Shown piece after piece: positions 1-8,930 of a stretch of DNA of 64,000 bases; the first letter of the stretch is position 1; every line of letters starts with the position of its first letter. Below the pieces are notes generated by a model that saw nothing but the letters and a program-made list of their open reading frames with translations, ran no database searches and was not told the origin of the DNA. The DNA lies in contig NZ_FNAP01000003.1 in the NCBI RefSeq assembly GCF_900101965.1, positions 62,001-126,000 on the forward strand, given 5' to 3'. The stretch comes from Rhodospira trueperi (lineage in GTDB: Bacteria; Pseudomonadota; Alphaproteobacteria; Rhodospirillales; Rhodospirillaceae). The position numbers were made by a program, and so were the translations under genes.

Positions 1-383
1 ACCTGCTCGGCGCCGCGATCCAGGGCGTCGCGGATCAGGTCCCCGGTGCCATGGCTGGAGGCCGCGTGGGGATCAAGCGTCGCGCCCATCAGCGGCAGAC
101 CGGAGGCCGCCGCCATCTCGATCACCGCGAGGCGCCGCCCGGGAACCCAGGCATAGGAGGCACTGACCGGCCGGTCCAGCGGGTCCCGTGCGGTGACGGT
201 CACGATCTCGCCGCCCAGCACGGCATGAAGTGCCGCCACCGTCCCCTCGCCGCCGTCGGCCAGCGGGACCAGGACGGCGTCGACGGCCCCCCCGGCCCGG
301 CCCAGGCCGGACTCGATGGCGCGGGCGACCTGTAGGCTGGTGGCGGAACCCTTGAAGGAATCCGGCGCGATCACGACCCGCAT
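1..383 (-). CDS. Glycerate kinase, N-terminal part (runs off left edge)
   Basis: The first 127 residues of a glycerate kinase of the GlxK/GarK family, which phosphorylates glycerate to feed it into lower glycolysis. The protein opens with the family signature MRVVIAPDSFKGS, followed by PLADGGEGT near residues 42-50 and VIEMAAASGLPL near residues 88-99, all typical of the nucleotide- and substrate-binding N-terminal lobe. The ATG at 381-383 fits the family start. The frame is open to the window edge, so the C-terminal two thirds lie outside. It follows mtnP by 48 bp on the same strand and may be co-transcribed with it. Confidence 0.85.
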   Translation of the reverse strand, partial: MRVVIAPDSFKGSATSLQVARAIESGLGRAGGAVDAVLVPLADGGEGTVAALHAVLGGEIVTVTARDPLDRPVSASYAWVPGRRLAVIEMAAASGLPLMGATLDPHAASSHGTGDLIRDALDRGAEQ

Positions 384-431
384 GGCGGCGCTGCCTTTCC
401 CCGGTGCCGACCGACCGGCCCGTCGGGCCGC

Positions 432-1316
432 TTACGCCAGCACCCGCCCGGCAACCGCGTCCAACTTGGCCAGCATGCCCGGGTCTCGGACGTCCGGATG
501 GGTGATGAGCGCGGTCTCCAGGGCCGCGTGACACCCCCGATCACAGGCCGTCGTCCGGCCCGACAGACGCGGCGCCACTGCCTTGACCAAGGCACGGCCC
601 TTCTCGGCGTTGTCCATCAGAACCTTGATGATGGCATCCACGGTGACGTGGTCGTGGTGGGGGTGCCAACAGTCGTAATCCGTCACCATGGCAACCGTGC
701 AGTAGCACATCTCGGCCTCGCGGGCGAGCTTCGCCTCCGGCATGTTGGTCATGCCGATCACGTCGCAGCCCCAGGCGCGGTAGAGTTCGCTTTCGGCCCG
801 GGTCGAGAACTGCGGCCCTTCCATCACCAGATAGGTGCCGCCGCGCTGATGCGGAATGTCGAGGTCGCGGCAGGCTTGCTCCACGGCGTCGCCCACCCGG
901 CCACAGGTGGGGTGGGCCATGGAGACATGGGCCACCATACCCTCTCCGAAAAAGCTCTTTTCGCGGGCGAAGGTACGGTCGATGAATTGATCGACGATCA
1001 CGAACGTGCCCGGCGGCAGGTCGGCGTCCAGCGAACCGACCGCCGAGACCGACAGGATCTCCGTCACCCCGGCGCGCTTCAGGGCGTCGATGTTGGCGCG
1101 ATAGTTCAGGCCCGACGGCGGAATCCGGTGGCCCCGTCCGTGTCGGGGCAGGAACACCATGGGCTGGCCGTCGAGATCGCCGAACAGCATCTGGTCGGAC
1201 GGCGTGCCAAAGGGCGAGTCCATGGTTTCCCATCTGGTGTCGGTCAGCCCATCGATCTCGTATAGACCTGATCCGCCAATGACGCCGATGACCGGTGTGC
1301 CGCTATTGTTCGTCAT
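432..1316 (-). CDS. mtnP: S-methyl-5'-thioadenosine phosphorylase
   Basis: A 294-residue purine nucleoside phosphorylase-family enzyme that cleaves methylthioadenosine with phosphate to adenine and methylthioribose-1-phosphate (methionine salvage). Visible motifs are the N-terminal GVIGGSGLYEIDGL, FLPRHGRGH near residue 56, the NYRANIDALK stretch, and MEGPQFSTRAES followed by GMTNMPEAKLAREAEMCY in the substrate pocket. Length is normal for the family. The start is the ATG at 1314-1316. It lies upstream of glycerate kinase on the same strand. No pathway partner (mtnA, mtnB) is seen in the window. Confidence 0.93.
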   Translation of the reverse strand: MTNNSGTPVIGVIGGSGLYEIDGLTDTRWETMDSPFGTPSDQMLFGDLDGQPMVFLPRHGRGHRIPPSGLNYRANIDALKRAGVTEILSVSAVGSLDADLPPGTFVIVDQFIDRTFAREKSFFGEGMVAHVSMAHPTCGRVGDAVEQACRDLDIPHQRGGTYLVMEGPQFSTRAESELYRAWGCDVIGMTNMPEAKLAREAEMCYCTVAMVTDYDCWHPHHDHVTVDAIIKVLMDNAEKGRALVKAVAPRLSGRTTACDRGCHAALETALITHPDVRDPGMLAKLDAVAGRVLA

Positions 1317-1457
1317 GCCCTGTCTCTCCCGGGGTGAAGATCGGGCGGCATCCTAGAGCAAGTGACGCGCGAATGGAATCGCGGACCTTTTTCGTCCGAC
1401 GACCCGAAAACCGTTCCTCATCAGCCGGTTGATGGCATGAAACCGAGGCGCCGGACA

Positions 1458-1928
1458 TCAAATCGCGAAGTCGGCGGGACCATCGCGGACGGCCCGCACG
1501 CCGCTCTCCCTGGCCCGGCGACACAGGTCCTCCACCGTCAGGGTGTCCAGGTGGGCCTGTAGCGCGCGCTCGGCCGCCTCCGCCAGCGGCGCGATGACGG
1601 CCCGTTCCAGATCGGATGAAAGGGCCGGTCCCGCCGCCTCGGGCACGGCGCCGTCGCCGTCGCCGTCAAGACCGTCAAGGGCCTGGACGATCTCTCCGAC
1701 CCCGATGCGCCGACGTTCCCGGGCCAGTCGGTAGCCGCCCCGGGGCCCGCGCTGCGCCACGAGCACGCCGGCCCGGACCAGGGCCTGAAACGTGTTTTCG
1801 AGAGAGCGGCGCGGCACGCCCACCCGATCGGCGACCTCCGCCCCACGCACTGGCGCCGCCCCGCCATGGAAGGCGATATCCAGCACGGCCTCCATGGCGA
1901 TGCGGTGGCGTTGGGGAATGCGGATCAT
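1458..1928 (-). CDS. Rrf2-family transcriptional regulator
   Basis: A 156-residue winged-helix protein of the Rrf2 family. The N-terminus MIRIPQRHRIAMEAVLDIAFHG, a recognition region around PRRSLENTFQALVRAGVL and the wing RGPRGGYRLARE are characteristic. An upstream in-frame extension is rich in Pro and Arg and overlaps the queA stop, so the ATG at 1926-1928 is preferred. Unlike IscR or NsrR, the C-terminal half shows only one cysteine (in VEDLCRR), so it probably does not carry an iron-sulfur cluster. Its target is unknown. The neighbours (mtnP, queA) give no clear hint. Confidence 0.85.
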   Translation of the reverse strand: MIRIPQRHRIAMEAVLDIAFHGGAAPVRGAEVADRVGVPRRSLENTFQALVRAGVLVAQRGPRGGYRLARERRRIGVGEIVQALDGLDGDGDGAVPEAAGPALSSDLERAVIAPLAEAAERALQAHLDTLTVEDLCRRARESGVRAVRDGPADFAI

Positions 1929-2011
1929 GCGGGTGGGCTCCGGAGGCGTCGGCGGGGGCGGGGGCGAGCGGCGGCGACACGTGAGGCACATAGGCCCGCG
2001 CCCCAGCGCCG

Positions 2012-3058
2012 TCAATCACACCGTTCCCGAGGGCGACCGTCCAATAGACAGGCGTCGCCGTAACTGTAAAACCGGTAGCCGCCCGCGATGGCGTGGGCAT
2101 ACGCGGCCTGCATGGTCCGCAGCCCGCTAAAGGCGGAGACCAGCATGAACAGCGTGCTTTTCGGCAGGTGGAAATTGGTCACCAGGCGGTCCACCGCGCG
2201 AAAGCGGTATCCCGGCGTGATGAACAGGTCCGTGCCGCCCGAGAACGCGCCCAGCGTCCCGTCCGGCGCGGCCGCGCTTTCCAGGATGCGCAGACTGGTC
2301 GTCCCCACCGCCACGACCCGACCACCGCCGGCGCGGGCCTCGCAAATGGCCTGGGCCGCCGCGGCCGAGATCTCGCCGTCCTCGACATGCATGCGGTGCT
2401 CGTCGGTATCCTCCGCCTTCACCGGCAGAAACGTCCCGGCGCCCACATGCAGTGTCACCGTCACCCGCCTGACCCCGCGCTCGTCCAAGGCCGCGAACAG
2501 CCGCTCCGTGAAATGCAAACCGGCCGTGGGCGCGGCCACCGCGCCGTCGGCCCGGGCGAACACGGTCTGATACGTCTCCCGGTCCGCCTGATCATCCGGC
2601 CGCTTGATATAGGGCGGCAAGGGCACATGACCATGGTCCTCCAGGGCCGCCGTCAACGCGGCGCCGGCCCGGTCAAACCGTACGAGAACCTCGCCGCCCT
2701 CGCCTTTCTCCGCGCACGCCCCGGTGAAGCCCTCAGCGAACAGGAGGTCGGTTCCCGGGCGCACCTTCTTGGCCGGACGGGCAAAGGCCCACCACGCGTC
2801 CGGGCCGACCCGTCGATGGAGCATCACCTCGACCCGGGCCTGTCCAACGCGAGCAAACAACCGCGCCGGAATGACACGGGTATCGTTCAGCACCAGGACA
2901 TCCCCCGGCGACAACACCGACGGCAGATCCGCCACCGCCCGGTCTTCGAGGCCACCATCGGCGGTCACCCGGAGCAACCGCGCGCTGTCGCGCGGATCGG
3001 CCGGGCGGCTCGCGATTCTGTCTGCGGGGAGGTCAAAGTCGAACAGGTCAACGCGCAT
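2012..3058 (-). CDS. queA: tRNA preQ1(34) S-adenosylmethionine ribosyltransferase-isomerase
   Basis: A 348-residue QueA, which transfers and isomerises the ribosyl group of SAM onto preQ1 at the tRNA wobble base to give epoxyqueuosine. The start [29 protein letters not shown] is a classic QueA N-terminus. Also visible are [40 protein letters not shown] and [20 protein letters not shown] longer reading from 3124 adds 22 unconserved residues, so the ATG at 3056-3058 is preferred. The pathway partner tgt lies about 40 kb away beyond the photosynthesis genes, on the opposite strand. In many bacteria the two are adjacent. Confidence 0.95.
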   Translation of the reverse strand: MRVDLFDFDLPADRIASRPADPRDSARLLRVTADGGLEDRAVADLPSVLSPGDVLVLNDTRVIPARLFARVGQARVEVMLHRRVGPDAWWAFARPAKKVRPGTDLLFAEGFTGACAEKGEGGEVLVRFDRAGAALTAALEDHGHVPLPPYIKRPDDQADRETYQTVFARADGAVAAPTAGLHFTERLFAALDERGVRRVTVTLHVGAGTFLPVKAEDTDEHRMHVEDGEISAAAAQAICEARAGGGRVVAVGTTSLRILESAAAPDGTLGAFSGGTDLFITPGYRFRAVDRLVTNFHLPKSTLFMLVSAFSGLRTMQAAYAHAIAGGYRFYSYGDACLLDGRPRERCD

Positions 3059-3102
3059 GGCGGTGGCATCGCGGTCGGCGTGAAACGGGGCCGCACTGTG
3101 CG

Positions 3103-3990
3103 TCACGCGGTGTCCACTGTCCAATCAAACCGCCTCGCCAGGCTGATCACGGCCTGGACAGCGGGAGAAAAGCGCCGGCCCCCGACCGTCACCAGACTGA
3201 TTTCGCGACTCACCGCCGGGGCAACCAGGTCGCGCGTGACGACCCCCGGCATGATGGGCAGGAACTCTGGCATGATCGCGCACCCCATGCCCGCCAGGAT
3301 CATGGCCTGGATCCAATCGTCGCGTTCCGTTTCATACCGCACGCGCAGCGCTGGCTCGGGCTGTTCGGAATGTCGGGCCAGCATGTATTCCCCGAATTCG
3401 CAATTGGACCGGTTCAAATAGTCCTCCCCGTCCAGGTCCGACAATGATACGGCGTTCAAGGTCCCGAACCGGTGCCCCTCTGGGAACGCAACGACATAGC
3501 GCTCCGAAAACAGAACCCGGGACTCAAGGCGATCCGGGAAACAGGGCAGCGCCAGAAGCGCGAGATCCAATTCCCCGTGGAGCATCCGGTCCATGATCCA
3601 GTCGGCCGGCCCCTCCCGCAACGCGACCTCGAGGGTCGGAATGTCCCGCTCCAGGGTCTGAAAGAATCGAATCAGCCGACGCGGGCCGATGGTGCACATC
3701 ACCCCCAGCTTGAGCGGAGCCTTCTCAAGGTGGCGGAACCCCAGGGCCTCCGTGCGCGCGGCGGCGCTGGCGGCCATCACGGCTTCCAGGTGCGGTTTCA
3801 TCAAATGCCCGAGATCGGTCAAGTGGGTCAGGGTGCGTTCGCGCCGGAACAACTGCCCGCCCAGCTCTTCTTCCAACTTGCGGATCGCCCGGGTCAACGC
3901 CGGTTGGGAGACGTTGCACATGTCTGCCGCGCGCGTGAAATTCAGCGATTCGGCCAGAGCCAGGAAATACCGCACCTGATGCATTTCCAT
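3103..3990 (-). CDS. LysR-family transcriptional regulator
   Basis: A 295-residue LysR-type regulator. The first 65 residues form the usual helix-turn-helix ([20 protein letters not shown], then [20 protein letters not shown]). The rest is a periplasmic-binding-like effector domain ending near [12 protein letters not shown]. The ATG at 3988-3990 gives the canonical LysR start. Upstream in-frame codons encode Pro/Arg-rich sequence unlike any LysR and were excluded. It lies 44 bp upstream of queA on the same strand and is the last gene before the photosynthesis cluster. The inducer and targets cannot be read from the sequence. Confidence 0.9.
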   Translation of the reverse strand: MEMHQVRYFLALAESLNFTRAADMCNVSQPALTRAIRKLEEELGGQLFRRERTLTHLTDLGHLMKPHLEAVMAASAAARTEALGFRHLEKAPLKLGVMCTIGPRRLIRFFQTLERDIPTLEVALREGPADWIMDRMLHGELDLALLALPCFPDRLESRVLFSERYVVAFPEGHRFGTLNAVSLSDLDGEDYLNRSNCEFGEYMLARHSEQPEPALRVRYETERDDWIQAMILAGMGCAIMPEFLPIMPGVVTRDLVAPAVSREISLVTVGGRRFSPAVQAVISLARRFDWTVDTA

Positions 3991-4215
3991 GGGCTGTCTC
4001 CGTTCACCAGGGGACCAAGAGGTGCCATCATCGGGCCCATGCAAGGGAGATCGGGGGCCCGGCGGCGCCGCCGACCGCGACTCCGGGCCATGCGGACAGG
4101 CTGCGCGACCGGCCCCCAGCGGCGGCGCCACGTCCCCCAAAACGATTCGTCACTCAAGCGCTTTGCGTTTCATTTGGGGCACCCAACGCGCCTTAGCCCC
4201 TCGAGATGGAATCAC

Positions 4216-4247
4216 ATCGTCGTCGCGATCCGTTCCGGATCGCTTGG
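4216..4247. repeat. Degenerate palindromic repeat copy 1
   Basis: Contains ATCGTCGTCGCGATCCG followed by TTCCGGATCGCTTGG. This matches the core of the repeat at 41488 and 61205, but the outer AGCAAATC/GATTTGCT arms have decayed. Confidence 0.7.
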
Positions 4248-4370
4248 TTTTTGGTCCAGAAGCATCGGTGCCGCGTGGCGGGCGCGACGGCTGCCGTCCC
4301 AGGGCGCTTGCCGTGACCTCTACCTCGCGCGACAAGCCCCGACTCATACCTGTTTCAACTGATCATCCTA

Positions 4371-4389
4371 CCGATCCGTCCCGGATCGC
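4371..4389. repeat. Degenerate palindromic repeat copy 2 (core only)
   Basis: Only the central dyad, CCGATCCGTCCCGGATCGC, survives. Flanks no longer resemble the full element, so this could be chance, but it lies between two better copies. Confidence 0.45.
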
Positions 4390-4463
4390 ACACACCTTTT
4401 TGGCGCACGCGTCGCGGGCGTTCCGAATTACGCACTGCGCCCGACCCATTTCTGATCGAAGCT

Positions 4464-4498
4464 ATTCGTCGCCGCGATCCGTTCCGGATTGTTCGGGA
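4464..4498. repeat. Degenerate palindromic repeat copy 3
   Basis: Contains ATTCGTCGCCGCGATCCG followed by TTCCGGATTGTTCGGGA. The core and the TCGGGA flank match the intact copies downstream in the window; the outer arm is lost. Confidence 0.65.
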
Positions 4499-4729
4499 CT
4501 GCCTCTATCGTCCCGTCCGGCCGCCCCCCGTGCGCGATCCCCAAAACAAAGAACACCCGGCACGCGACGTTCGCGTCCGGGTGGTTCTTCGTCGGCGTGT
4601 CAGGCTCGGATAACAGTCTTAACGATCCGGTCCTCTGCAATCCGCCCCTCCCACCGACCGAAGGTACGGGTCCCCATGTCACAGTCTGGGCCCCAGTGCC
4701 GGGGTTGCGCGCCCGCCTGAAGCGGGCCC

Positions 4730-4766
4730 CATCATGGCGGGGCCACCGATCAGCCCCGCCGTGATG
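4730..4766 (-). terminator. Hairpin downstream of pufC, probable end of the puf transcript
   Basis: The arms CATCATGGCGGGGC and GCCCCGCCGTGATG pair almost perfectly around an 8-9 base loop, about 55 bp beyond the pufC stop. There is no clear U-run on the minus strand, so it may act as a 3'-end stabiliser or a Rho-assisted terminator rather than a classical intrinsic terminator. Confidence 0.6.
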
Positions 4767-4821
4767 GGAGGGTCCCAAACTCCCAGGTACATACGTCCGC
4801 GTAGAGAGTGGCGGTACCACC

Positions 4822-6348
4822 TTATTGGGCGGCCGGGGTCTCTTCCGGTTCGACAACCTCGGCAGCTTCCTCGACCACTTCCTCGGTCGCCTCGGCGACT
4901 TCCTCAGCGGCCGGCGCTTCCTCAGCAGCGGCTTCCTCAGCGGCCGGCGCTTCCTCAGCAGCCGGCGCTTCCTCAGCAGCGGCTTCCTCGGCGGCCGGCG
5001 CTTCCTCAGCAGCGGCTTCCTCAGCGGCCGGCGCTTCCTCAGCAGCGGCTTCCTCGGCGACCGGCGCTTCCTCAGCAGCGGCTTCCTCGGCGACCGGCGC
5101 TTCCTCAGCAGCGGCTTCCTCGACGGCGGCTTCCTCGACGGCCGGAGCCTCCTCAGCAGCGACTTCCTCGGCGGCCGGAGCCTCCTCAGCAGCGGCTTCC
5201 TCGGCGACCGGCGCTTCCTCAGCAGCGGCTTCCTCGGCGATGGCGTCCAGGTGGTACGCCGCCGTCCGCAGATCGACGTCCGCGCCCGGCCCCTGCAGGG
5301 ACGGGTAGGCACTGATCACGTCCGCGCCCAGCAGAGGCTTGGTGGCCCCGTAGTGACACGTCGCGCAGTGAGCCTTCGGGGCGTCGCCCAGGATACCCAG
5401 CTTGTCAGCCGGATACTCAGGCTGCAGCGGGATCAGGAAGTGCTCGTTGATGTCCTGGTTCATCCGGATTCCGTACCACGCGGTGATACGGGCCGGCAGG
5501 GACTGGTTCCACTGCTCCAGCGCACGGGAGTTGTGGCAGTAGGTGCAGTTCGTGCCCAGGGCCTCGGAGATGAACATCATCAGACCGAAGGTCCGCTCGG
5601 CCGCGTTGATGTCCGGCTCCACCTGCTTGACGGTCGGCAGGGCCGTGTTGGACGTCACGCGAATATCGCCCACGCCGTCATCCATTTCCGACAGGAAAAG
5701 GGTGAAGGTCTCGTACGGCAGCGCCGCATAGGCGTTGTCGCGACGGGGCAGGTTCTGACCACGACGGTTGCCCGCGTTCTTGTTCGCGTGGGTCACCGGA
5801 CGCGGGTCGGTGTAGAACAGCTCGGTCGGAACCGGCTGGCCACGGTGGCAGGTGTAGCAAGTCACGCCCGCCGGAGAGACGTGGTCACCCCACGTGGCGT
5901 TGACGTGCTGCACCATCTGGACCATGCGGCGCGAAACGATCTTGGTGTAGACGTCCTCGCTGACATAATCCACCGCCGTGCCTTCGCCGACGTGGCAGTA
6001 GGCGCAGCCCTCGTCCGGAGCCACCCACTCGGTGATCAGGGTCATCAGGCGGTCGAAGTTGGCCTGGGTCAGGTGACCCAACGCCGGAACGTTCTCGTAG
6101 ACCTCGGAGGCCAGGGGGCCTTCGCCCTCCATCGCCGGCCAGAGTTCCGGAGCCACGTTTTCGGCGTTGCGCGCCGCAACCGCATTGATGTTCTGAATGT
6201 CGCCGAGCTGCTGGCCACGATACCCGAGCTGGTTCACGTAGTACCGGGGCGCATAGGTGTACAACAGCAGTCCAAGCGGGACCGTGATCACGGCCGCCCA
6301 GATGGCCAAGCCGAAGATGCGTTTGTTTCCTTTGGGAAGATAAGCCAT
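4822..6348 (-). CDS. pufC: Photosynthetic reaction centre tetrahaem cytochrome subunit with long acidic tail
   Basis: A 508-residue cytochrome subunit that re-reduces the photo-oxidised special pair from the periplasmic side. Four CXXCH haem sites are visible: CAYCH (115-119), CYTCH (164-168), CTYCH (268-272) and CATCH (328-332). The N-terminus has one membrane anchor (about 11-30). No lipobox cysteine is seen, so it should be anchored by that helix rather than by lipid. After about residue 370 the normal protein ends and about 138 residues of Ala/Glu/Pro repeat follow, which is unusual for the family. Its ATG overlaps the pufM stop (TAATG). It is the last gene of the puf operon. Confidence 0.96.
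   Translation of the reverse strand: MAYLPKGNKRIFGLAIWAAVITVPLGLLLYTYAPRYYVNQLGYRGQQLGDIQNINAVAARNAENVAPELWPAMEGEGPLASEVYENVPALGHLTQANFDRLMTLITEWVAPDEGCAYCHVGEGTAVDYVSEDVYTKIVSRRMVQMVQHVNATWGDHVSPAGVTCYTCHRGQPVPTELFYTDPRPVTHANKNAGNRRGQNLPRRDNAYAALPYETFTLFLSEMDDGVGDIRVTSNTALPTVKQVEPDINAAERTFGLMMFISEALGTNCTYCHNSRALEQWNQSLPARITAWYGIRMNQDINEHFLIPLQPEYPADKLGILGDAPKAHCATCHYGATKPLLGADVISAYPSLQGPGADVDLRTAAYHLDAIAEEAAAEEAPVAEEAAAEEAPAAEEVAAEEAPAVEEAAVEEAAAEEAPVAEEAAAEEAPVAEEAAAEEAPAAEEAAAEEAPAAEEAAAEEAPAAEEAPAAEEAAAEEAPAAEEVAEATEEVVEEAAEVVEPEETPAAQ
4880..5236 (-). repeat. Tandem repeat encoding the acidic tail of PufC
   Basis: About 360 bp built from near-identical units of roughly 33 bp (coding AEEAAAEEAPV-like 11-mers), with shortened and variant units mixed in (AEEAPA, VEEAAVEEAAAEE). 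The units are very similar at DNA level, suggesting recent expansion by slippage or unequal crossing-over. It stays in frame with pufC throughout. Confidence 0.85.
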
Positions 6349-7325
6349 TACTGCGCCCCCCCGCTCACCAGCGCCGGGTCAGACCCGGGCGGAAGAATGT
6401 CGGGAATGAACGGAACGATGCCGTGCTTCTCACCCCACAGGAACCAGTTGTCCACAGCCGTACCGGTCAGGATGATGCCGATCGATCCGCTCAGCGGCGT
6501 CAGGATCGCGAACCACCAGCCCCAGCGGTGGATGGATTCCATCGTGGCGTTAAAGCCGATGGTCCAGCGCCAGAACAGAGCGGCACGTTCCGCCGCCGTG
6601 CCACGGTCGGTGATCTGCTCGACCTCGCGGTCGCCGCCGTAGCGGGAGACCGACAGGATCGTCGCGCCGTGCATGGCGAACAGCAGAGCCGAACCGTACA
6701 GGAAGGCGATCGTCAGCATGTGGAACGGGCAGTAGTACAGGTTGCCGTACCGGATAGAGAACGCGGCGGTCCAGTCCAGGTGCGGGAAGATACCGAACGG
6801 CGGCGCTTCACTCCACGCCCCCATCAGGGCCGGACGGATCAGACCCAGGGCCAAGTACAGCCAGATCGCGGCGGTCCAGGCCCACGCCACGTGCGTGCCG
6901 AGGCCCAGCGCCTTCGCGCGGGTGTACGTCCGCCACCACCACAGACCCAGCGCCAGCGTCAGGAAGAAGCCGGCGGTGATCCACCAGCCGCCTTCGTTCA
7001 GAGGCGGAATGCTCAGGCCGTACTCGGGAGCCGGCGGCTCCAGACCCAGCCAGAAGAACTTCTGCATGAACGTCCAGATATTCCAGTCCACGCTCGCCAG
7101 CATGTTCAGGCCGATGATCTCAACGGCGATGAACCCGCTGAACAGCGCGGCGAGGCCAAAGAAGCCCAGGTAGATGGGGCCGATCTGCGCATCGCCGATC
7201 CACCCCAAGACACGCGAGAAGATCGGTGTGCCGACGCGTTGGGACATCCCCTCCGAGAGCGGCACGCCCAGGTGGGCTGGAGACCTCACCTGAACCCGCG
7301 TGAAGATACTTTGATATTCAGCCAT
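6348..7325 (-). CDS. pufM: Photosynthetic reaction centre M subunit
   Basis: A 325-residue M chain of the type-2 reaction centre, which carries half of the special pair, accessory pigments and quinone A. Five membrane helices are evident. The conserved pigment and iron ligands His182, His202, His219 and His266 fall at exactly the Rhodobacter positions when the start is [12 protein letters not shown] (ATG at 7323-7325). An upstream in-frame extension to 7406 runs into pufL and was rejected. It lies 13 bp after pufL and overlaps pufC by one base in TAATG. The C-terminus [18 protein letters not shown] is typical for PufC-containing reaction centres. Confidence 0.97.
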   Translation of the reverse strand: MAEYQSIFTRVQVRSPAHLGVPLSEGMSQRVGTPIFSRVLGWIGDAQIGPIYLGFFGLAALFSGFIAVEIIGLNMLASVDWNIWTFMQKFFWLGLEPPAPEYGLSIPPLNEGGWWITAGFFLTLALGLWWWRTYTRAKALGLGTHVAWAWTAAIWLYLALGLIRPALMGAWSEAPPFGIFPHLDWTAAFSIRYGNLYYCPFHMLTIAFLYGSALLFAMHGATILSVSRYGGDREVEQITDRGTAAERAALFWRWTIGFNATMESIHRWGWWFAILTPLSGSIGIILTGTAVDNWFLWGEKHGIVPFIPDILPPGSDPALVSGGAQ

Positions 7326-7338
7326 CGTGTTGACCCCC

Positions 7339-8178
7339 TCACGACACAGCAGGTGCAAGCCAGATCCACATCTTCGGCCACCACATCCACCATTCCGGCC
7401 AACCACGGGTCCAGAGCGGACCGGCGATGAGAATGTGCACGCAGCTCGTCAGCACCGCGGTCAGGGCCAGGAACAGGCCAAGACGGTGAATGCCGAGGGG
7501 ACCGATCGAGTAACCGATGAAATCCCGGAAGAACGTGTTCTCATGCTCGGGCAGCTTGACCTTTTCCCCTTTGCCGGGGTTGGCCGCGGACAGGATCAGG
7601 CCGCCGTGCAGCGCCAGGGCGAAGCACGTCACGAAGAAGAACGAGATGCCGGTCATGTGTCCCGGGTTGTAGTGCCAGTGCAGGTACTGGTAGCCGACGT
7701 TCGACACCCAGTCCAGGTGGCCCAGAATGCCATAGGGGAACCCATGACCCCACGCGCCCATCAGCAGCGGGCGAATGAACACCAGACACAGATACGCGAA
7801 GATGGCAACACTGAAAGCGATCGGCACATGATAGCCGATGCCCAGCTTATTGCAGATCTCGACTTCACGCAGCGCCCACGAGATGAAGGCACCAGCCGCG
7901 CACAGGGAGATGATCTGCCACATGCCCCCTTCCATGTAGGGCGCCACGCCCAGACCCACGCTCAGGTCCGGCGGTTCGATATTCAGGTTCCACAGGGTAG
8001 TGGCGGGGCTTTGGATAGCCCCCAAAAACATAAGAGCGATGCCAAGTCCGGCACAGGCAACAGCAGCGATCCCGAAGAAGCCGACGTAGAACGGCCCCAC
8101 CCAGTAATCAAACAAGTTGCCGCCGACTAGCGTCCCTCCCCGGACACGATACTTTCGCTCGAAATCCAGCATGGCCAT
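7339..8178 (-). CDS. pufL: Photosynthetic reaction centre L subunit
   Basis: A 279-residue L chain, partner of PufM, that holds the active electron-transfer branch and quinone B. The N-terminus [19 protein letters not shown] is a family signature. Five membrane helices are present, and the ligand histidines fall at 154, 174, 191 and 231, one residue later than the Rhodobacter numbering. It begins at the ATG at 8176-8178. It is separated from pufA by about 140 bp that contain two stem-loops likely to affect mRNA stability. Confidence 0.97.
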   Translation of the reverse strand: MAMLDFERKYRVRGGTLVGGNLFDYWVGPFYVGFFGIAAVACAGLGIALMFLGAIQSPATTLWNLNIEPPDLSVGLGVAPYMEGGMWQIISLCAAGAFISWALREVEICNKLGIGYHVPIAFSVAIFAYLCLVFIRPLLMGAWGHGFPYGILGHLDWVSNVGYQYLHWHYNPGHMTGISFFFVTCFALALHGGLILSAANPGKGEKVKLPEHENTFFRDFIGYSIGPLGIHRLGLFLALTAVLTSCVHILIAGPLWTRGWPEWWMWWPKMWIWLAPAVS

Positions 8179-8199
8179 TGTTGGGACCCTCCGGCCAGA

Positions 8200-8276
8200 A
8201 GGCGGCAGCCGGCCGCCTCCACAATAGGATCAGTAGCGGCGGGTTCCGGGCCTCGCGCCGGAGACCCAACCGCTAC
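8200..8276 (-). promoter_or_regulatory. pufA-pufL intercistronic stem-loops
   Basis: Two hairpins lie in the leader of pufL. The larger (8233-8276) pairs GTAGCGG with CCGCTAC, then GGGT with ACCC and CCGG with CCGG. The smaller (about 8200-8218) pairs AGGCGGC with GCCGCCT. In Rhodobacter, hairpins at this place shield the pufBA mRNA segment from 3' decay and so raise the LH1-to-reaction-centre ratio. The same role is inferred here. Confidence 0.65.
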
Positions 8277-8319
8277 CAACGAGACACGGCCCTAGACAGG
8301 ACCGCGACCTCCATCAGCC

Positions 8320-8499
8320 TTAGGAGATCATCGTGGTGTACGGCAGCACCACGTTAACCATCTCCTGCGGGCCTTCCCACCAGTTCAGACGGTCCGTGCT
8401 CAGCAGCATGAAGTGCAGCAGCAGGCCGACCAGGGTCTGGAAAACGAAAATCGCAACCAGGGTACGGGCGGGATCAAGCAGCATCCAGAGCTTATGCAT
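8320..8499 (-). CDS. pufA: LH1 light-harvesting alpha polypeptide
   Basis: A 59-residue LH1 alpha chain starting [20 protein letters not shown]. This is the standard amphipathic N-terminus, followed by one membrane helix carrying the bacteriochlorophyll ligand His29 ([16 protein letters not shown]). The Trp-Trp pair after the helix (residues 40-41) is typical of LH1. It lies 41 bp downstream of pufB and upstream of the hairpins that precede pufL. Confidence 0.96.
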   Translation of the reverse strand: MHKLWMLLDPARTLVAIFVFQTLVGLLLHFMLLSTDRLNWWEGPQEMVNVVLPYTTMIS

Positions 8500-8540
8500 A
8501 GTTCTAACTCCTCGTTACACAGTATCGTTGCACGCCCGTC

Positions 8541-8714
8541 TTACACGGTGGCGTTGCACAGGGCGTCCGTCAGCCACGGGCACCACATCCACACCAGGAC
8601 GTGCGCAACCACGACGAGGCCAAACCAGTAGCTGATGCCCTGGGTGAAGAAGGTGTGAAACTCCTTGGCTTCGTCTTCGGTCAGACCGGTGTTGTTCGCT
8701 GCGCTCTCAGCCAT
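8541..8714 (-). CDS. pufB: LH1 light-harvesting beta polypeptide
   Basis: A 57-residue LH1 beta chain. [15 protein letters not shown] is the conserved beta N-terminal motif, and His38 in [11 protein letters not shown] is the pigment ligand. Two in-frame ATGs are possible (8718-8720 and 8712-8714). The second is preferred because the AGGAGG ribosome-binding site lies 8 nt before it but only 2 nt before the first. The C-terminus is slightly long and holds two cysteines (CPW and LCNATV), which is uncommon. It is the first classical puf gene after bchZ and a small ORF. Confidence 0.95.
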   Translation of the reverse strand: MAESAANNTGLTEDEAKEFHTFFTQGISYWFGLVVVAHVLVWMWCPWLTDALCNATV

Positions 8715-8726
8715 ATCCATAACCTC

Positions 8727-8930
8727 CTAGTAGTTGGCCACAGTTGGCCAGTTCCAGGCACATCCCGGCCGGTCGAAACCGAACCGAAACATGTCCAGTG
8801 TGACTGGCCCACCCGCACCACGTTTTCGGGTGGACCCTCCGTGCCCCGCGGCGGCCGTCAGCACGACACAGCCTCGGGACAATGGAGCGGGTACGGAAGA
8901 AGCAACCTGGATCGACGTGGCGACCGTCAT
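8727..8930 (-). CDS. Possible small ORF in the pufQ position (67 aa, unproven)
   Basis: An open frame of 67 codons between bchZ and pufB. Its ATG overlaps the bchZ stop (ATGA), and its TAG stop overlaps the ribosome-binding site of pufB, an arrangement that looks translationally coupled. In Rhodobacter this slot holds pufQ, a small membrane protein. This product ([20 protein letters not shown] start) has no evident membrane helix and no recognisable similarity to PufQ. It may be a real lineage-specific gene or simply untranslated leader. Confidence 0.3.
   Translation of the reverse strand: MTVATSIQVASSVPAPLSRGCVVLTAAAGHGGSTRKRGAGGPVTLDMFRFGFDRPGCAWNWPTVANY

Larger units (their letters stand above)
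3991..4821. other. Gene-free gap between the LysR gene and pufC
   Basis: About 830 bp with no convincing coding region. It contains three degenerate copies of a GATCCG-centred palindrome (listed separately) and a strong hairpin just downstream of pufC. Frames open here translate into Arg/Pro-rich sequence with no recognisable domain. It marks the left border of the photosynthesis cluster. Confidence 0.7.

Noticed and set aside
4428-5312. Basic Arg/Lys/Pro-repeat protein on the minus strand over the pufC tail
   Set aside because: It is the repeat array of pufC read in another frame.
4825-6642. 605-codon plus-strand frame opposite pufC/pufM
   Set aside because: Mirror of the pufC repeat and haem gene. 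No recognisable domain and no ribosome-binding site.
8727-8930. Calling the small ORF before pufB pufQ
   Set aside because: No sequence resemblance and no membrane helix; reported only as an unproven ORF.
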